A stretch of 64,000 nucleotides of DNA from NCBI GenBank assembly GCA_037176725.1, contig JAZBRS010000029.1, positions 128,435,001 through 128,499,000 of the forward strand, written 5' to 3'. A program made the translations under genes and the position numbers. The stretch's first letter is position 1. The number at the start of each line of letters is the position of its first letter. This stretch comes from Posidonia oceanica. Taxonomy: Eukaryota; Streptophyta; Magnoliopsida; Alismatales; Posidoniaceae. Positions 1 to 10,077 of the stretch are shown here, in pieces. The notes beneath the pieces were generated by a model. The model was not told the origin of the DNA. It saw only the letters and a list, made by a program, of their open reading frames with translations, and made no database searches.

Positions 1-79
1 TGTGAGCCTGCGTGAAGTCCGAAGGAGTGCCAGCCTCACCCTCCGCCTCCCAGTGAACGAACTCCAGGATCCGCTGGTA

Positions 80-389
80 TCAAGAATCGTCCTCGACTAC
101 CGGTGCGGCTACCTCCTCTACAGGACTGGGGTCCCCGCTGTCTGACCCTGTGCTCTCGGAGTCCTTGCCGAGAGTGGCTGAAGAATCAGAACTCTCTGAG
201 CCACTAGAACTGCTCGTCACCTCAGGCATGTCCGCCGGTATCACTGCCTCCGGCTCCGCCACTGCTGATGTTGCCACCTCAGGCACGACCACCTCCGCCA
301 TTGGAGTCTGTTCAGACCCGTCGAACGTCGACGACCCCTCCCCATTCCGAGCCAACTTCTTCGGCCTCATGTATGCCTTGCCAAATCTC
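80..389 (-). pseudogene. Antisense acidic/Ser-rich ORF of element A
   Basis: An ORF on the - strand, antisense to element A, starts with MPRFGKAYMRPKKLAR at 389 and runs about 100 codons to an in-frame TGA at 80-82. The frame stays open beyond it to the window edge, so the TGA looks like a CGA to TGA break. The N-terminus is basic; after it comes a Glu/Ser/Asp-rich low-complexity stretch. I recognise no domain. Just upstream of the ATG is a plausible plant 3' splice site (pyrimidine run ending TTTCAG, 398-400), with a possible donor CAG/GTACGC at 480-481; the 84-bp interval keeps the frame. Tat elements are known to carry extra ORFs in antisense near the 3' end, and the position fits. It could also be chance reading in a GC-rich stretch. 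Confidence 0.45.
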
Positions 390-735
390 GGCATGAACTG
401 AAATAAAAAAGAAGAAGAACCAACAAGGATCAGGGCACTGCATCGAAGGAAAGGGGGAATGGCAGGGGAGGAGGAGCGTACCTGCAAGTCATCGCCGGAG
501 CACCTGCAAATCCTCGCTGCACACGTCGGAGTCACCGTAGACTGTGCCCTAGCCGCCGAATGCGTGCAAACGTCGCCCACCGCCTCACGCCGGAGGAGTT
601 CGAAGGTGGAGGAGAGTCGGTTGTCACCGGAGAAGGAGGAGAAAGAAATTAAGAGCGGGAAAATGAGGAGGCCAGGGGAGCACACTGTGTTAAAGGGCCC
701 CGAGATGTTTGACGCTACAATTATTTGCATCATAC

Positions 736-850
736 GTTGGATGCAGAGAGGAATAGCGTCGTACACCCAGAAGACAGTTTAAACGTTGGACGTAGAAAAA
801 CATTATGTCCTACGTTGGACACAGATAATTGTTGCGTCCTACACTTCAGA
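736..850. repeat. TTGGACGC-type dyad module in A internal region
   Basis: Three successive copies of the word TTGGA(C/T)G, each followed about 15-20 bases later by a degenerate GCGTCC-like arm. This is the same word pair that recurs through the LTRs of elements A and B, here lying outside the LTR. The rest of 850-1028 shows nothing I can name. Confidence 0.5.
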
Positions 851-1028
851 GCAACTTAAAATGCTGAATGTCGCCAGGCAGCCTCCAGATCAATCCTCTT
901 CCAATACCAAAGGCTTCTACAAGCTAGAATGCGCATGGGGTTGATGCCATCATAATTTTTGAACCCCCAAACTCGCCAACCTGGAGCACAACCAGGCAAA
1001 CAAAGCCAAAGAAGTATCCTTTTATTCC

Positions 1029-1562
1029 CTTGGGCAACCCCCTTGGTGATTTTTATTTCAGTTTCTCTTAGGCAACCCCCTTGGTGATGTTTTAGTTCAG
1101 TTTTTCCTTGGGCAACCCCCTCGATGTGTTTTATTTCAATTTTCCCCTAGGCAACCCCCTTAGCAATGTTTTAGTTCAGTTTTTCCTTGGGCAACTCCCT
1201 CAGCGTATTTTATTTTAGTTTTTCCTTGGGCAACCCCCTCAGTGATGTTTTAGTTCAATTTTTCCTTGGGCAATCCCCTCGGCATGTTTTATTTCAGTTT
1301 TCTCCTGGGCAACCCCCTTGGCGATGTTTTAGTTCAGTTTTTCCTTGGGCAACCCCCTCGGCGTGTTTTATTTCAGTTTTCCCTTGGGCAACCCCCTCAG
1401 CGTTTTTTATTTTCAGTTTTCCTTGGGCAACCCTCCTCGACGTGTTTTATTTCAGTTTTCCCATGGGTAACCCCCTCAACGATGTTTTAGTTCAGTTTTT
1501 CCTTAGGCAACCCCCTTGGCATGTTTTATTTCAGTTTTTCCTTGGGCAACCCCCTCGGTAAG
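1029..1562 (+). repeat. 40-bp tandem array (GGGCAACCCCCT core)
   Basis: About 13 tandem copies of a unit near 40 bp. Each starts with GGGCAACCCCC(T) and continues with a T-rich part around TTTTAGTTCAGTTTTTCC. Two variants alternate (one with GATGTTTTAGTTCAG, one with GTGTTTTATTTCAG), so the higher-order period is about 80 bp. A single further copy lies near 2035-2060. The array gives long low-complexity ORFs in two frames, which I do not regard as genes. It sits in the 3'UTR of element A. Confidence 0.85.
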
Positions 1563-1607
1563 TCTTTTAGATTTCAGTTCTATCCCTTTGGCCAACACCC
1601 AAAGGTC

Positions 1608-1995
1608 AATTCTTGAGTGTTGGATAAACCAGCTCAATCCTTGAGTGTTGGATAAACCAGCTCAATCCTTGAGTATTGGATAAACCAGCTCAATCCTTGA
1701 GTGTTGGATAAGCCAGCTCAATCCTTAAGTGTTGGATAAGCTAGCTCAATCTTTCAGTGTTGGATAAGCCAATTCAATCCTTAAGTGTTGGATAATCCAG
1801 CTCAATCCTTAAGTGTTGGATAAGCCAGCTCGATCCTTGAGTGTTGGATAAACCAGCTCGATCCTTAAGTGTTGGATAATCCAGCTCAATCCTTGAGTGT
1901 TGGATAATCCAGCTCGATCCTTGAGTGTTGGATAATCCAACTCAATCCTTGAGTGATGGATGTCTGATCCAGCTCATTTTTCTGAGTGTTGGATG
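1608..1995 (+). repeat. 28-bp tandem array with internal dyad
   Basis: About 13-14 head-to-tail copies of a 28-bp unit built on GGATAAACCAGCTCAATCC then TTGAGTGTT. Each unit holds the dyad CTCAA-TCC-TTGAG, a 5-bp stem with a 3-base loop. Some copies read TTAAG in the 3' arm, which weakens the stem. Part of the 3'UTR of element A. Confidence 0.85.
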
Positions 1996-2180
1996 TTTGA
2001 TCTAGCTCAAGTCTTTTAACTGTCAGTTCGACCCCCTTGGGCAACCCCCTTGGCAAGTCTTTTAGTTAAACCCTAGAGCATAACAGGGTTACCAAAGCAA
2101 AGAACCCCGAAGCACAACCGGGTTAGCAAAGCAAACAATCCAAAAGCAGGTACCTTGGAGCACAACCGGGTCAACAAAGC

Positions 2181-2560
2181 AAAGCCAACGGTATTAGGGG
2201 ACCCATCGTTCACTAACACCCGAGTCAGAAGATGATAGTCTTTGTCGAGAATGTAGGCAACATTCTATGAAAGGACACCCGATTCTGATGAATAAAGCCA
2301 ATGGTATTAGTGGACTCATCGTTCATTGATTCCGGGTCACGAGACAACGATCTCTGTCGAGAATGTAGGCAACATTCGATGAAAGGACACCTGATTGTGA
2401 CAAATAGAGCCAACACGGCTAGCAGAGAAGAGATCAATCCCTTTTTGCCTGGCAGCATCATGGACCTCTCGCTCACTAACCCGTGTGTCATAAAACAACG
2501 GTCCCTGTGGAGAGTGTAGGCTACACTCTAGGAAAGGGCACCTGATTATGACCAATTGCA
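2181..2560 (+). repeat. Three diverged 110-155 bp copies with a conserved hairpin
   Basis: Three imperfect copies (about 2181-2292, 2293-2403, 2404-2560) share a GTTCA(C/T)T segment and a hairpin. Stems are AGAATGT/ACATTCT at 2248-2254/2260-2266, GAATGT/ACATTC at 2361-2366/2372-2377, and AGAGTGT/ACACTCT at 2511-2517/2523-2529. The third copy differs from the first in both arms at the paired position, so pairing is kept. Confidence 0.75.
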
Positions 2561-2784
2561 TTCACGCATGTGTCAGTTCACCTTAGGTGGTGAGAAAAAT
2601 TCCTGAGCCAACCTGGTATACAAATTGAAGCTGGCAGTGATGGAGGAACCTCATTATCTAGGGTCATGCATTGCATATCATGATCATCTCCTTTGCATTC
2701 CCGCTAGCACGCATCCATGCATAACGCATTGCATTGCATTCGCATTGAGTGGTCGTCAGAAACATTAGCTATCCATCTCTTAAG

Positions 2785-2990
2785 CTTGGCTCCCACGGGC
2801 AATCTTTGTGGCCATGTCTTTCAGTTTGACCCCTGCGGGCAACCCTCGTAGCAGTGTCTTTAGTTTGACCCCTGCGGGCAATCCCCGTAGCAGGGTCTTT
2901 TAGTTCGACCCCCGCGGGCAACCCCCGTGGTTGTGTCTTTAGTTTGTTCCCCTTGGGCAATCCCCTTGGCCGTGTTTCTTTAGCCAACCA
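2785..2990 (+). repeat. ~42-bp tandem array (GCGGGCAACCCCCGT core)
   Basis: Five imperfect copies of a unit of about 42 bp with the core CCCCGCGGGCAACCCCCGTGG and the link GTGTCTTTAGTTTGACC. It is a diverged relative of the array at 1029-1562 (same GGGCAA(C/T)CCCC word). Around it, 2561-2784 and 2991-3110 hold AT-rich text with CATTGCATTGCATTCGCATT-like runs and nothing else I can name. Confidence 0.75.
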
Positions 2991-3110
2991 TCATTGTGTC
3001 TTGTCCAAGTCTGGTGGTTGCAGGCCTTGGATTTCATTTAAAATCTCTAGGTAGCGCCACACGAGGGTATCGTCTCGCCTTGTAGATAGCTTCGTGTTGA
3101 TGTCATCTTC

Positions 3111-3124
3111 AAGGAGGGGCAATC
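3111..3124 (+). other. Polypurine tract of element A
   Basis: AAGGAGGGGCAATC directly precedes the LTR start TGTAGATACC at 3125. Element B (52625) and element C (25826, complement) have AGGGAGGGGCATC in the same place, which supports this as the plus-strand primer site. Confidence 0.85.
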
Positions 3125-6100
3125 TGTAGATACCCCATTTTGGCACTCCCTTCATGGTAGTGTAGTTTGTTGCATTAGGTCACCTCTAGAAGCTCTTTGC
3201 CTAGCTCAAGTACTCTCATCTAACTTATTGACACTTGTCCCTGTGATTGAGAGGCCAAAATTGGCAAGTTTGCATTTGAGTGTGTTGGACACTGGACTTC
3301 TTAGCGTCCAACGTTGGACACTATTCATCACAGCGTCCAATAATCTGGTTTTCTGTTTCCCCAAACTTGCCTTATTTGGCTAAAGTCAAATTTCGTACTT
3401 AGCCTCCATTAGAGGTCCTTTGACCAGTCAAGGGTTTAATTGGCCTTATTGATCATTAATCAGCCATTCATTGAGGAACATTCTTTGATCTTGGCATCTT
3501 TGCCTCGGAGGGTCGTTGGACGCTCCTTATTCCAGCGTCCAACATTGGACGCTCTAACAGTCAGCATCCAATACCTCTGAAATAGGAAAGTTTGCTGACT
3601 TGGCCTTTGTGTCCTTATTTGCTCCTCCCCTGCTTCTATAAAAGCAGGGGTACCCCCACCAGGTCAAGGGACGGAAAGTTGGAGTAAGGGGGACGGTTTT
3701 CTTGAGAGAGGAACACAATTTTAGAGGAATTTTTGAGAGCAAGTAGAAAGTGTTTTGAGCGAGAATCTCGAGAGAAGTTATGTTGAGAAAGAGTATTGAG
3801 AGAGCTTGAGTTCTCCTTTGTCGTCAGTGACATAATGTCGACACCTCTGGCATTCCGTGCATAGATAAAAAGGGGGCTCTCTTTACTTTTCCTTTTCTTT
3901 TCATATCATATGTTTACTTTCGTAGTATAGCAAAGCATTTCATTTCATATATTGTTGTAGCTAGGCATTCATTCATAGTTGTAACCGGGGGGATAAAACC
4001 CCTTCGGTAAGTGTTTCTCTTTGCTTATTTTATGTCATTTTTATTTACCTTAGATCAGTTACTACACAATATCTAATCTGCATATTTAAATCTATTTTGC
4101 AAGGAAAATAAGAAGAAGAAGAAACTCACCAAGCACGAGCACCTCCCAAGGAAGCTGAACCCGCAACCATATCACATCTCCCAAGGCATCTCGAGGGCCA
4201 GTGAAAGCAAACCGAGAGTGGTGATCACACCAATTCCGTCACCTATGGAGTGACGGAGTTGGATACAAAAAGGGGACCTCGAGAAAAAGCAAATAGAACC
4301 AAAACAAGCTCTTCTCCCTCAAAACCCCATATCCACACTCGCCACGACAGACAGCCTCCGTCCCTCCAGGCCTCTTCTAGACGATCTCCAGACTTCGAGC
4401 ACCTCGTTCGAGCTCCACCTGTGCTCCTCCGTGGCCTCTAGCACCGCCGTCGGCCGAAGCGACGACTGTCGCAACCCATCGACGTCAGGGGAGCACTCCA
4501 CGCATCGCCGCGCCTGGGTGAGACCTCCCTCACCTTTAGGATCTCCTCCTCCGGCTTCCTGGCCCTTTTCCTGGACCCTAGTCCCTCTAGTTAGCCACAG
4601 CCACCTGGTCGTGCGAGGCCGTTTGGCCTCTGAGCATGGCTAGGGAGCCACCATCGGGTCTCCCCTCCTCTCCTCTCTCTCTCCGTGAACTAGTAGCACC
4701 TTCGCAGCGCCAGACGAGCCTCTGGCAATCTTCTTCTCCAGCTCCGGTGTCGTTCGACGCATCTCTGGCGAGACACCTGCGCCCTCACCACGCCTGTGCC
4801 AGCTTCCTCTCCGTCGACATCGCTCCGCTAGCCCTTCCTCCGGCCTCCCCCGCCGTCGCCGAGGGCAGAGCGTGCCTCCAGCGAGTTGCCCATCTTCCCT
4901 GCCGGCGAGCAGCATCTTCTCCGATGCTGAAGGTTTGCCCCCGCATTTTACTGTTTCACTGTTCATCATTTAAATCATTTCATTCATTTAGTTTACATTA
5001 AAACCATATTGCATTTTTGCTTGCATTGCATTTAAATCCTGCATTGTAGTTTTAATGCATATAGGTCCTGCAGTTGCATGCATTGCATTTATGTTACATT
5101 ACATTTAAGTCCTGCATGTTAATTTTATTGCATAGAGGTCCAATTGTTGCATGCATAGCACAAAAGTTACATTGCAGTTGGGTCCAACAGCTTAGTTTTA
5201 TTACATTTAGGTCCAGAATCTAAACTGTTGCATGCATATCATTTTACTGACATTGCATTTAAGCCCCTGCATTTCTCCCATATTGCATCATTGGTTTTAT
5301 TCCATTTAGAACCTTATTGCATTGCATGCATATTGCATACATGGGCATATTGCATTTAGACCCTGCACTTGGCCTCTATTGCATCAGTGGGCTTTATCTG
5401 GCTTGATCTCTAAATAACTTTTGATCGGACCGTTGGATCTTTACGATCTAAACATCTAAATATTCCTTGTTGAATGAGCTTCCATTCAAACTTGAGTTTA
5501 CTCAGATCAGGCATCAGATCATCAAGTCATGCCCATTTGAGCCACTGCATATCATTCATTGCTTCACAATTTGCATTGCATGCATTGTTTTCTCGACCTA
5601 TCTTCTCGAGTATATAGATTAGGCTTTACCAGTCGATTTCCCTTTGCTTGCCACATCCTTGCATTGTATGGTTTTCCGTCGATGTTTTGTTTTCCCTTTG
5701 CATGCCACATCCTTGCATTGCATAATTTTCCTCCGACATTTTGTTTCTCGCCTGCATTGCATATAGGGCAATGATGTTTACTGTTTGGACTTCTTTAGAA
5801 TCATGGTATGTCCGATTTAGATACCAACAGCGCCGTTGAGCACATAGATTGCATGTTTTGTTTTCCCACATGCATCATGGAATCTTAAGCATACATTAAA
5901 GCATATTAAAGCATTCATGGCATGACATGGCATAGCATTCATTCCGCACATGCGAGCAAGATTAGCTTAGAAAGACCTCTCCTCGGGTGCATGGGGGTGC
6001 CTAACACCTTCCCCACGCGTAACAGGAGTCTTTACCCTTTCTCTTGGCCCGCAATGACCATTGTGTCTGCATCCATTGGCACGAGTCATACATTTTGCAT

Positions 6101-6267
6101 CATATCGCATGCATATCATTGTTTTTCCTCGGTTTTCCTCGTCTCCCGATAATAGACTAGGTGGCAACTCCGTTCTTGCTTTATTCTTTGTCTTCTTCGC
6201 CAATTATCCGTGACTCTCTCTTTTCACCCGATGTCGGTCAACCCGGCATCGTGGCGGGGACGGTCAT
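3125..6267 (+). repeat. 3' LTR of element A
   Basis: About 3.1 kb, starting TGTAGATACCCCATTTTGG. The upstream part carries two TTGGACGC dyad modules (3285, 3516; 231 bp apart) and a TATA box at 3637. A GC-rich, exon-like stretch (4080-4950) is followed by T-rich text with many GCATTGCAT words. The last part (about 5700-6180) matches the LTRs of B and C: the GAGCACATAG region, GGGGTGCCTAACACCTTCC and GTAACAGGAGTC. A strong splice donor (TTCG/GTAAGT at 4007) lies 370 bases after the TATA box. The final CA appears mutated to TA. Confidence 0.8.
3627..3650 (+). promoter_or_regulatory. TATA box inside a perfect 9-bp inverted repeat
   Basis: TATAAAA at 3637-3643 lies between CCCCTGCTT (3627-3635) and AAGCAGGGG (3642-3650), exact reverse complements with a 6-base centre. 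As the TATA box of element A's LTR it would place the R start near 3670. Element D shows the same arrangement (61701-61727). Confidence 0.65.
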
Positions 6268-6280
6268 AAGGACACTAATC

Positions 6281-6530
6281 CCCCACTTATGGCTTGCAAT
6301 GCTCTGACCTTAGAAAACCCAAAACGTGCGGTACCTACGCGCCCCTAAATCGTGTTGATCAACCACACCCACCAAACGTGCAGGTCAACCACGTCCACCA
6401 AACACACCCCACTTATGGCTTGCAATGCTCTAACCTTAGAAAATCCAAAACGTGTGGTACCTATGCGCCCCTAAATCGCGTTGATCAACCACGCCCACCA
6501 AATGTGCAGGTCAACCATGCCCACCAAACG
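6281..6530 (+). repeat. 126-bp tandem duplication between element A and Copia
   Basis: Two copies (6281-6406 and 6407-6530) of a 126-bp segment starting CCCCACTTATGGCTTGCAAT differ at roughly ten positions. Short CCACCAAACGTG-like words repeat inside each. It lies between the end of the A LTR and the first recognisable Copia codons. I cannot assign it to either element. Confidence 0.75.
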
Positions 6531-6599
6531 CATGGATCAACCATGCCAACCAATTGTGCAGATTGAATGTGCAAAACAAAAGTCACAAATGTTAGAAAT

Positions 6600-6881
6600 A
6601 TGGTCCTAAACGGTTTGAACATGTATCATCTCATCCATTATCACAAATAATTGGATCTTCAGATAAAATGATAACTAGGTCTGCAACTAGACATTTAGCA
6701 GCTAATATTGCATTTGTTTCTTTAGTTGAACCTAAAAATATTGAAGAAGTATGTAGTGATGAGTATTGGATAATAGCTATGCAAGAGGAGCTAAACCAAT
6801 TTGTTATAAATGATGTCTGGGAATTAGTTTCCCCTCCCATAGATTAATCCTATTATTGGTACAAAATGGGTGTTTAGAAAT
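6600..6881 (+). pseudogene. Ty1/Copia pol, left fragment (start of reverse transcriptase)
   Basis: The translation reads from PKRFEHVSSHPLSQIIG through EEVCSDEYWIIAMQEELNQF and NDVWELVSPP, the typical linker and N-terminus of Copia reverse transcriptase. There is an in-frame TAA after SPPID and a frameshift before the GTKW-like motif. The sequence stops at 6881, exactly where element B begins. The continuation starts at 55905: with one copy of the GAAAT duplication removed, the reading frame runs on across the junction. Copia upstream of 6600, including integrase, gag and 5' LTR, is not recognisable in the window. Confidence 0.85.
6877..6881. repeat. Target site duplication GAAAT, left copy (element B)
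   Basis: GAAAT immediately before the B 5' LTR; the identical pentamer follows the 3' LTR at 55905-55909. Confidence 0.95.
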
Positions 6882-9800
6882 TGTTGACACCCCATTTTGA
6901 CTGCCTGGAAGATGGTGGACTCTCCTGCAAGCTTGCTCGGGCTCTAGGATGACTCTCTTTTTTCAAACCCACCCTAAAACCTCACCAAACCCCAAAACCT
7001 TCACCCTAAAATCCAAAACCATTGCCTAACTTAAACCTAAGCCCAAAAGTCCACATTTAGCCAAGGCCCAAGCCCATTTCAGCCTTTAGCCTCCTGCGCT
7101 CATTGGACGCAAGCATGGGCTGCGTCCATTGTTGGACGAACCTGTGTTGGCGTCTAATGCGTTGGGAGTTGCAGCGACAGCTTCGCCACCTCTTGCTCAC
7201 CTCCCGTCCCCTCCGCCGCTCGTACACCACGTACTAGCCATTCCCTTTCCAGCGTGTCTCCCGCTCACCTAGCCGCTCACTGCCGTTGCCGCCCAACCTC
7301 TGCTACCACCAAGACTTCGGCGACCTTCCTGACATCCATACTTACTTCCCTAACATGCCCGCATGGCCTCCCACTCACAGCCATTCTTGCCACAGCCCTG
7401 CCACGGCCTGCAACGCCGTTGCCAATCCCCAAAACCCAACAGATGAACCCATCAAAACAGCCGACTTCACACGCACACAGAACACACCACACTTGTGCCC
7501 TAGAGAATTGAGCGACACCAGAGCCAAGAGAGAATACCCACGATCCTCCCCAAGCTCTGAGCCACCTCTCCCGACCTCCCAGCGCCTCCCAGGAGCTCGC
7601 CGGAGTTGGCCTGCTGCCATCTTCCATAGCGCCGGCCGCAACAGCAAACACCACATTCGAGCTACCAACTGGTAAGCTCCCTTCACTCCTAGCTAGCACA
7701 CACACTTAGTAGCATGCTAGGATAGCTAACACACATGCACGCCTTTTTGGTTGGCCAGAAAAGCCTCGGCCACCGACCGCAAGGAGGAGGTGGGTGGAGC
7801 AATCCACCCACCCATTTCTAGTGCCAAGCATACCAACATGCTCGTCGTCACTCCCTCTTGCTTCCTAGCAAGTTGGTTGAGCTTTTTAGGCCGATTTGGC
7901 CACTGTCTTTGGCCGGGAAGCTTCCCGACTTGTTGGACACACCAGCTGGTGCGTCCAACGTTGGACATGCCTTGAGGCAATGTCCAACACCTCTGCTGGT
8001 ATTTTAGTTCATTTTGCTTATTTTTGTAGTTATGTTTATATGCCTGAGTTGCATCTTTGTGAGTTTGCTCTACATGCTTTCTCTTGTGCTTACTGATGCC
8101 ATGGCATGTTTGATACTAAGCCTTGATCCTAGTTTAAATCCATACTACTTGTTTTAGTTTAGTTTGCTTTTTTCCTGTGTTGGACGTAGTTACACTCTGC
8201 GTCCTATGTTGGACGCAGGTATGCTCTGCGTCCAATGCCTCTATTAGCTTATACATGTATTTTGATGCTTGAATGTTGCATTTATTTTTTATACATGTTT
8301 TATCTATGTTGCATGCCTTGATTTATCTTGCTTTTAGTAGCTTGCATGCCTATCTAAGTGGTTGTTGAGCTCAGATCTCCCTTTGCAGCTTGTTGTGCTT
8401 CCTTTCTATGTTGGACGCAACTGTTTGCTGCGTCCTATGTTGGACGCAGCTACAGCTTGCGTCCAATACATCTGCGTGCCTACTTATACTTGAATGCTTG
8501 TATGTTGCTCTGATCTCTCGTGTTTGCTTAACCCGTGTTTGCATGTATGTGCCTAGCCCCTCAGAAGCTGATCCCAAGATTTTATGGCTTTATATCTGAG
8601 TTTTATGTAGGATTTAATATCTATGCCTTCCTTTGTGTTGGATGCAGGTATCTCTTGCGTCCTACATAGGATGCAGGTGATCGTTGCGTCCAACATAGTG
8701 GGTGTGCTTTTCCTCGTGTATACCTTGCAGATGCTCTCTTTTGTTGGATTTTTGCATGTCTCATGTTTGCATGCTTAGCCTATGCCTGTTTACAGTAGCC
8801 TAAATGCATGCCTTTGTGATCTTTCTTCCAATTTGTATGCCATGTTGCTATGCATCTTCTAGCAGAGTGTTGGACGCAGAGTGCTCCAGCGTCCAGTATT
8901 GGACACTGCGTACTCTAGCGTCCAACACCCTGTAATGTTTAAATCATGTTCTGTGCTTACATGCTGCCCTTAAATCGCTTCTGGTTTGTTGCCTTAACTG
9001 CCTTGATTGCCCTGCATGTATTCTATTGCATCGTTGCATTTGCATCGCATTCATATAGCTAGAATGCATGTCTTCCAGATTGCATGGCTTCTATTTGCCA
9101 TCTGTCTGTGTTGGACGCCCTCTGGTCCTGCGTCCAACATTGGACGTAGATCATAGCTGTGTCCAACACTTACAGATGGTTGAACTTGGTTTTAAAGCCC
9201 TGATTTGGTTTCGCTCGCCGTTTTCCTTGTTGTATTGCCTCGGATACATGCTTTGACACCTATGCATGCTACCAGACTCTTGTTTTGGTTTTGCGCCTTG
9301 CATCGCCTGCTTTCCCATAGTTTTCTACGTCAGCCTTCTTTCCCCTTTGCATGTCACTTGCATCGTGTGGTTTTATTTGACTTTCTCGCCCTTGTTCGCT
9401 TTCCCCTTTGCATGTCGACTTGCATTGCGTGGTTTTACCGGTGTTTTGTTTTATCGCCTGCATTTGCATTAGGACAGTGATGCTTACTGTCTGGAGTTCT
9501 CATGAACCAAGGTTCGCCCAGTTCAGAACACAGGCAACGCTGCTGAGCACATAGGTTGCACGTTTAATTTCCCCTGCATGGCATTTAGGCATCAAAGCAT
9601 TCATAGCATGGCATAGCATCTGTCCCCCCCCCGGCATACATTTAAAGGCAATCGTTGCCGAAATTCTTGCAAATGCGAGCATTTAGCCAAGAAAGACCGA
9701 TTCCTTAGGCGTGTCAGGGGTGCCTAACACCTTCCCCACGCGTAACAGGAGTCCTTACCCTTTCTCTGGCCCGTAGTGACCATTTTTCCCTCGTCCTTAG

Positions 9801-10071
9801 CACGAGTCATCCTTTTTGCATAGCATTGCATTCGTTTGCTTGTTTTCTATTCTTCTCCTTGGTTTTCCTCGTCTTCCCAATAATAGACTAGGTGGCGACT
9901 CCCTTTTGTCTTATCTTTATTTTATTCGCGTTTTCCTGATGTTTTCGAGTCGAGTTTCTCCTTGGATTCACTGCTGATCGTGACTTCCCTCCCTCTCTCA
10001 TGGCACGATCGCATCGCGAGCTATGGCAGCGTTGTGAGGCCCGCCGTGGGCCCGAGCGGCGGACGATCACA
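6882..10071 (+). repeat. 5' LTR of element B
   Basis: 3,190 bp, TGTTGACACC...GATCACA. It begins with a C/A-rich stretch (CCCTAAAACC-like words), then a GC-rich exon-like part (7190-7680) ending in a good splice donor (CTG/GTAAGC near 7672). T-rich text with seven TTGGACGC dyad modules follows (7103-9170). The distal block (about 9460-9900) is shared with the LTRs of A and C. Opposing ORFs of 129-142 codons at 7277-7705 recur in the 3' LTR only because the LTRs are copies; they look non-coding. I find no convincing TATA box. Confidence 0.95.
7103..9170. repeat. Seven TTGGACGC...GCGTCCAA dyad modules in the B 5' LTR
   Basis: Modules of about 58-60 bp start at 7103, 7933, 8180, 8411, 8638, 8870 and 9111. 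Each is usually two successive stem-loops: TTGGACGC(A), a loop of 8-14 bases, (T)GCGTCC(A/T)A, then the same again. The last six are 247, 231, 227, 232 and 241 bp apart. The module at 7933 is close to a continuous 26-bp palindrome around CACCAGCTGGTG. The 3' LTR holds the same set (53759-54995). Confidence 0.9.
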
Positions 10072-10077
10072 GGAAAG

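Larger units (their letters stand above)
1..6267 (+). mobile_element. Element A: 3' part of a Tat-type Gypsy retrotransposon
   Basis: The window opens inside the internal region of a + strand element whose gag-pol lies to the left, outside the window. What remains is an antisense ORF, four tandem arrays, a polypurine tract (3111-3124) and a 3' LTR from 3125. Orientation follows from PPT then TG at the LTR start. The LTR start TGTAGATACCCCATTTTGG resembles those of elements B, C and D, and its last 700 bases share a conserved block with the LTRs of B and C. The 5-bp target duplication cannot be tested because the left end is missing. The LTR end is set by alignment to B (GATCACA against GGTCATA) and is uncertain by a few bases. 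Confidence 0.8.

Noticed and set aside
1187..1561. 124-codon ORF of repeated LGNPL/VQFFLGQPP text
   Set aside because: It is only a reading of the 40-bp tandem array; other frames of the same array are open too.
4250..5001. Host-gene-like GC-rich ORFs in the A LTR
   Set aside because: Short overlapping frames on both strands within the transcribed part of an LTR; more likely an untranslated leader.
7277..7705. Opposing 129-142 codon ORFs in the B LTRs (also 53100-53528)
   Set aside because: They overlap on opposite strands in a GC-rich part, are shared only because LTRs are duplicates, and have no recognisable motif.
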